Assembly (NCBI GenBank): GCA_003455595.1
Contig: DMQT01000005.1
Span: 4,283-12,747, forward strand
Source: Betaproteobacteria bacterium
Lineage (GTDB): Bacteria > Pseudomonadota > Gammaproteobacteria > Burkholderiales > Sulfuriferulaceae
Length of the DNA: 8,465 nt
Direction of reading: 5' to 3'
In this document: piece after piece, positions 7,616 through 8,465 of the stretch
Numbering within the stretch: the first letter of the stretch is position 1
How the letters are laid out: every line of letters begins with the position of its first letter
Translations under genes and position numbers: made by a program
Notes under the pieces: model-generated
Told to the model about the DNA's origin: nothing
Database searches by the model: none
Seen by the model: the letters and a program-made list of their open reading frames with translations, nothing else

Positions 7616-8465
7616 TTAAGCGGCTGTCTTGCTTGATTTGCGGCGTGCCACGCCGACCATGCCGATCAGGCCGGAACCCAGCAACCATACGGCAGCAGGA
7701 AGCGGCACAGGAGCGGCACCCGGGACGGCGTAGGTCAAGTTGCCTGCGCTGCTCAAGTTCCACTGGCCAGCCAATTCGGACACCGTAGCGTGGCCCAAAC
7801 CCGAGTTGCTGCTGGGGGTCAGCTCCCACATGTTCTGCGCGGTGCCCACGGCTGCCGCGTTGTTAAATGTCGAATAGCCTAACCAGTTAGTTCCGATACC
7901 GCTGCCAAAATAGGCGGCCCCACCGGTGGCGGCGCTAAATACCCCTTCGTTGTTAGTCGCGTAATTCAGGTCGCTTCCATTGATTGTGGTTACGTAACCA
8001 TTTGAACTTTGCATGTTATTCACTTTGGAATTTGACATGCTGGCAACAACAGATGCGGCGGCATTGGTCGTGCTCAGGTAAACCTGCCCGAGATAAGGTG
8101 CATTGGTGGGTACCTTATCCAGCGCAGCCACGTTGTAGACCAGGCTGGTGTTACCCGCCAGGTTGAAGTTGCTGGTCAGCAGGTTGCTGGCGGCATAGCT
8201 CAGGGAATAGCCAGGGGTGTTGGCATTGGCCAGGAAGCTGTTGATGGTAACGCCCAAGTCGTTGACATAGGATGTTTGTGAAACAGGATCCCAAACGGAC
8301 ATGAACAACTCACCGTTCAGACCCTGGTTGCCGTCGGCGATGGCGGCGGGCTGTTCGCTGCGTGGGCCGGTCGTGCGGTCGATGATTGCCGACAGCTCGG
8401 CCCGCGAGGGAAAACCGACCAGCAGCTTGAAGAAGAACCGGTCGAGCTCGGCTTCAGGCAGAGGG
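7616..8465 (-). CDS. Chimeric open frame: MoxR ATPase fragment joined in frame to a VPLPA-CTERM surface protein (5' partial)
   Basis: The minus frame is open from the right edge (first full codon at 8464) to TAA 7618-7616, giving 282 residues. Residues 1-44 are MoxR-like. From about NQGLNGELFMSVWDP (46-60) it becomes a Gly/Ser/Asn/Ala-rich, low-charge protein typical of exported CTERM proteins. The C-terminus carries VPLPAAVWLLGSG (253-265), a hydrophobic span to about 272, and RRK (274-276). This is the tripartite VPLPA-CTERM signal that exosortase-type enzymes use to sort proteins to the envelope. Internal starts are TTG 8308 (230 residues) and ATG 8302, the latter with GGTGAG (8314-8309) 6 bases upstream. 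Either start would give a protein with no signal peptide, which a CTERM protein needs. So the gene appears to have lost its 5' end at a junction near 8332, or the contig is mis-joined there. The specific role of the surface protein is not recognised. Confidence 0.75.
   Translation of the reverse strand, partial: PLPEAELDRFFFKLLVGFPSRAELSAIIDRTTGPRSEQPAAIADGNQGLNGELFMSVWDPVSQTSYVNDLGVTINSFLANANTPGYSLSYAASNLLTSNFNLAGNTSLVYNVAALDKVPTNAPYLGQVYLSTTNAAASVVASMSNSKVNNMQSSNGYVTTINGSDLNYATNNEGVFSAATGGAAYFGSGIGTNWLGYSTFNNAAAVGTAQNMWELTPSSNSGLGHATVSELAGQWNLSSAGNLTYAVPGAAPVPLPAAVWLLGSGLIGMVGVARRKSSKTAA
7619..7708 (-). other. VPLPA-CTERM sorting signal
   Basis: The motif VPLPA is followed directly by a ~16-residue hydrophobic helix with the LLGSGLIGMVG pattern and a basic cluster ARRK, then a short SSKTAA tail. 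This matches the PEP-CTERM-like VPLPA class and implies an exosortase gene elsewhere in the genome. Confidence 0.9.
8332..8465 (-). pseudogene. Fragment of a MoxR-family AAA+ ATPase (both ends missing here)
   Basis: The segment PLPEAELDRFFFKLLVGFPS then RAELSAIIDRTTG matches the MoxR region after sensor 1, where the family has LPEAQLDRF, hydrophobic residues, a P-S-R-E-like turn and a repeated-acid/ILDRT stretch. MoxR ATPases are about 300-330 residues and act as chaperones in assembly of metal or surface complexes. The Walker motifs would lie off the right edge. The C-terminal lid (roughly 100 residues) that should follow is absent, replaced by the VPLPA-CTERM protein after IADG. Either the gene was cut by a rearrangement or the contig is chimeric. 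Confidence 0.75.

Overview
The window is a stretch of a Gram-negative, GC-rich proteobacterial genome. All recognisable genes lie on the minus strand and read from high to low coordinates. A VPLPA-CTERM sorting signal (a system of exosortase-carrying Gram-negatives), a two-partner secretion pair of the large 'filamentous haemagglutinin family' type, and a MoxR-type ATPase fragment together fit a betaproteobacterium, perhaps of the Nitrosomonadales. That placement is an inference from gene content and remembered family distribution, not from a search.

Layout in the direction of transcription. (1) 8465-7616: an open frame that enters from the right edge. Its first ~44 codons look like the middle of a MoxR AAA+ ATPase. 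It then runs in frame into a secreted-type protein ending in a VPLPA-CTERM sorting tag. That protein lacks its own signal peptide here, so the frame looks chimeric. (2) 7579-6344: a secreted protein with the sequence hallmarks of PstS-like periplasmic binding proteins, starting 36 bases after the previous stop and probably co-transcribed. (3) 6343-6205: a 139-base gap packed with three hairpins, one of them a perfect 19-bp stem ending 14 bases before the next start. (4) 6204-4579: a complete TpsB outer-membrane transporter (FhaC/ShlB type). (5) 4565 to the left edge: the first 1521 residues of a very large TpsA exoprotein, starting 13 bases after the tpsB stop. It has the haemagglutination/TPS secretion domain near its N-terminus and repeated beta-helix motifs after it.

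How the genes fit together. The TpsA exoprotein would cross the inner membrane by Sec, be recognised in the periplasm by the POTRA domains of its TpsB partner, and be threaded through the TpsB barrel to the cell surface. The upstream pair also encodes exported proteins, one carrying a sorting tag for an exosortase, so the whole window is devoted to the cell envelope and surface. Whether the upstream pair is functionally linked to the secretion pair cannot be told from this sequence. There is no gene-free stretch over 300 bases. No RNA gene, insertion sequence, CRISPR array or integration site was seen. The many plus-strand open frames are antisense shadows of the GC-rich coding strand.
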